A DNA stretch of 10,948 bases from Chloroflexota bacterium (lineage in GTDB: Bacteria; Chloroflexota; Limnocylindria; Limnocylindrales; CSP1-4), in the NCBI GenBank assembly GCA_013813905.1, contig JACCQX010000146.1, positions 1-10,948 of the forward strand, in the 5' to 3' direction. The position numbers and the translations under genes were made by a program. Shown in pieces: positions 9,638-10,948 of this stretch (the stretch's first letter is position 1; each line of letters begins with the position of its first letter). The notes under the pieces were generated by a model. That model searched no databases. It was not told where the DNA came from and worked only from the letters and a program-made list of their open reading frames with translations.

Positions 9638-10381
9638 CTACGCCGCTCCGGCACCCACCGTCGAGCGAACGCTCGCAAGGCGGGCGCTCTCGCTTGCCGC
9701 CTCCGCCAGGCGTTCCCTGAGCGCCTCGTCGAAACGACCGGCCGCCTCCGCCACGCTCTCCGTGGAGGGTCGACCCGCCGCATCGGCCCAGCCTCGCTCG
9801 CGCGCGATCGACGTCACCTCGATGTCCGAGAGCCCGCACGGATCGATCAGCTCGAAGTCGTCCAGCTCCGTCGAGACGTTCAGGGCGATGCCGTGGTAGC
9901 TGACGCCCCGCTCGATCCGGAGACCCAGGGAGCCGAGCTTGCGCGGGTGCGCGCCAGCCATGCCACTCCAGCAGCCGGGGAAGCCGTCCCGACGTGTCGC
10001 CTCCAGGCCGTAGCGGGCCGCCGTATCGACCATGGCCATCTCCAGCGCTCGAACGAACGGCCGCAGGAGCAGCCCGCGATCTGCCAGACGGACGATGGGA
10101 TAGGCGACCAGCTGGCCGGGCCCGTGGTAGGTGACCTCACCGCCGCGCTCGACGCGGATCAGCTCTATGCCACGTGCTATGAGTCCCGTCTCGCTGAGCC
10201 GCACGTGCCCGGCGTCCGCGTGACGGCCCAGCGTCAGCACTCGATCGTGCTCCAGGAGGAGCAGCTGATCGCCGATGCGCCCCTCTGCCCGAGCGACCAC
10301 CAGCTCGTGCTGTCGCTGCCAAGCGTCCCGATACCCGACCCGACCGAGCCACTCGCTCCGGAGTTCCACGCGCCGGACCAT
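9638..10381 (-). CDS. lipB: Octanoyltransferase (lipoate biosynthesis)
   Basis: LipB moves octanoyl from acyl carrier protein to the lipoyl domains of 2-oxoacid dehydrogenases or the glycine cleavage H protein; LipA then inserts sulfur. The 247-residue product has RGGEVTYHGPGQLVAYPI (79-96), the catalytic lysine in RKLGSLGLRIERG (Lys148), SYHGIALNV (161-169) and the catalytic cysteine in IDPCGLSDIEVTSI (Cys182), so the active-site dyad is intact. A tail of about 50 residues beyond ARERG is Ala/Glu/Arg-rich and somewhat longer than typical. ATG 10381 has no clear ribosome site, but it lies 21 bases after the proline dehydrogenase stop, suggesting co-transcription. A GTG four codons in is a minor alternative. 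No lipA is present nearby in the window. Confidence 0.96.
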   Translation of the reverse strand: MVRRVELRSEWLGRVGYRDAWQRQHELVVARAEGRIGDQLLLLEHDRVLTLGRHADAGHVRLSETGLIARGIELIRVERGGEVTYHGPGQLVAYPIVRLADRGLLLRPFVRALEMAMVDTAARYGLEATRRDGFPGCWSGMAGAHPRKLGSLGLRIERGVSYHGIALNVSTELDDFELIDPCGLSDIEVTSIARERGWADAAGRPSTESVAEAAGRFDEALRERLAEAASESARLASVRSTVGAGAA

Positions 10382-10402
10382 AGCAGGGCGGCGCGACTCG
10401 AC

Positions 10403-10948
10403 TCAGGGCAGGAGCTGACGCAGTGCGAAGACGACGTTGGCCGGTCGCTCGGCGAGGCGCCGCATGTACCACGCGTACCATGAGGCGCCATACGCCACCA
10501 GGCTGTAGGCGGGATGCCCGGCCGCGGCCAGGCGGACCAATCCGTCGCGGCGGATGCCGTAGAGCATGTGCACCTCCAACGCGCTGCGTGGTGCGCCGGC
10601 CGCCTCCGCCATGAGCGTGATGCGCTCGATGAGGGCGCTGTCGTGGGTGCCCAGCGCGAGGCGCGCCCTGCCGTCACGTGCGGCCTCGGCGAGCACGACC
10701 GCGAGGGCCTGAAAGTTGCCGTCGACCGCCGACTTGGCGCGGTAGGCGATGGTGGCCGGCTCGTCGTAGGCGCCCTTCACCAGGCGCACGCAGGGGCGCA
10801 GCGGCAGGATGCGCTGGACGTCCGCGGCGGTGCGTTTGAGATAGGCCTGAAGGGCGATCCCGACTCGTTCGTGGTCGAGCTTGAGGCGCTCGTAGAGGGC
10901 CAGCGTGGCCTCCGTGTAGTCGGAGCCCTCCATGTCGAGCCAGAACCA
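10403..10948 (-). CDS. Proline dehydrogenase, C-terminal part (5' end outside window)
   Basis: The frame is open to the right edge, so the start is not visible; 181 residues are present. Proline dehydrogenase is an FAD-dependent TIM-barrel enzyme that oxidises proline to pyrroline-5-carboxylate and passes electrons to the respiratory chain. Diagnostic segments are WLDMEGSDYTEATLALYERL near the edge, RLVKGAYDEP, ALGTHD, LEVHMLYGIRRDGL, and YGASWYAWYMRRLAERPANV, which contains the two arginines that bind the substrate carboxylate. The protein ends soon after this motif, so it is the monofunctional form and is not fused to P5C dehydrogenase as in PutA. lipB follows after 21 bases. The gene is often named putA, prodh or pruB; I leave the symbol open. 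Confidence 0.95.
   Translation of the reverse strand, partial: WFWLDMEGSDYTEATLALYERLKLDHERVGIALQAYLKRTAADVQRILPLRPCVRLVKGAYDEPATIAYRAKSAVDGNFQALAVVLAEAARDGRARLALGTHDSALIERITLMAEAAGAPRSALEVHMLYGIRRDGLVRLAAAGHPAYSLVAYGASWYAWYMRRLAERPANVVFALRQLLP

Noticed and set aside
9080..10483. 467-codon plus-strand open frame opposite lipB and the GalT-like gene
   Set aside because: It is antisense to two genes with clear family motifs, and its translation is His/Arg/Gln-rich with no recognisable domain. Long antisense frames are expected in GC-rich coding DNA.

Overview
The window is a gene-dense, very GC-rich stretch of bacterial chromosome in which every supported gene lies on the minus strand, so transcription runs from high to low coordinates. 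High GC, free use of GTG and TTG starts, strong GGAGG-type ribosome sites and a Cys-less DsrE pair fit a high-GC Chloroflexota or Actinomycetota. The sequence alone does not decide between them. No mobile elements, RNA genes, CRISPR arrays or horizontal-transfer signatures were seen.

Layout in transcription order. (1) 10948-8456: the 3' part of a monofunctional proline dehydrogenase, then lipB (octanoyltransferase, intact Lys/Cys active site), then a GalT/HIT-superfamily protein whose usual nucleophilic histidine is a cysteine. (2) 8455-8278: a 178-base gap holding short direct repeats. A 61-codon ORF fills it exactly, with ATGA overlaps at both ends. (3) 8277-5450: an ECF sigma factor overlapping a TTG-started, 730-residue anti-sigma factor. 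That protein has a cytoplasmic HX3CX2C zinc finger, one membrane helix, a long Pro/Ser/Ala/Gly linker, a TolB/PD40-like outer domain and a short (Gly-Glu-Arg)n run. (4) 5429-3775: pyrR and pyrB, joined by a TTGA overlap; no pyrC or carAB follows inside the window. (5) 3701-1209: an FAD-dependent amino-acid/amine oxidase-like protein, a small two-helix membrane protein and two tandem paralogous DsrE-family proteins, mostly joined by 4-base overlaps. (6) 1208-1: a short gap with a hairpin and a weak promoter/palindrome candidate, then a 108-residue protein and an acidic protein that runs off the window, both of unknown function.

The genes from the sigma factor (or even proline dehydrogenase) to the second DsrE gene are so tightly packed that they look like one long, translationally coupled operon. 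It would put envelope-stress-type regulation (sigma/anti-sigma), pyrimidine synthesis and its regulator, an oxidase and a DsrE module under common control. I see no clearly defined novel system. The most unusual points are the GalT active-site change, the architecture of the anti-sigma protein, its coupling to pyrRB, the Cys-less DsrE pair and the candidate small gene before the sigma factor. Family assignments rest on motif recognition, not on database searches.
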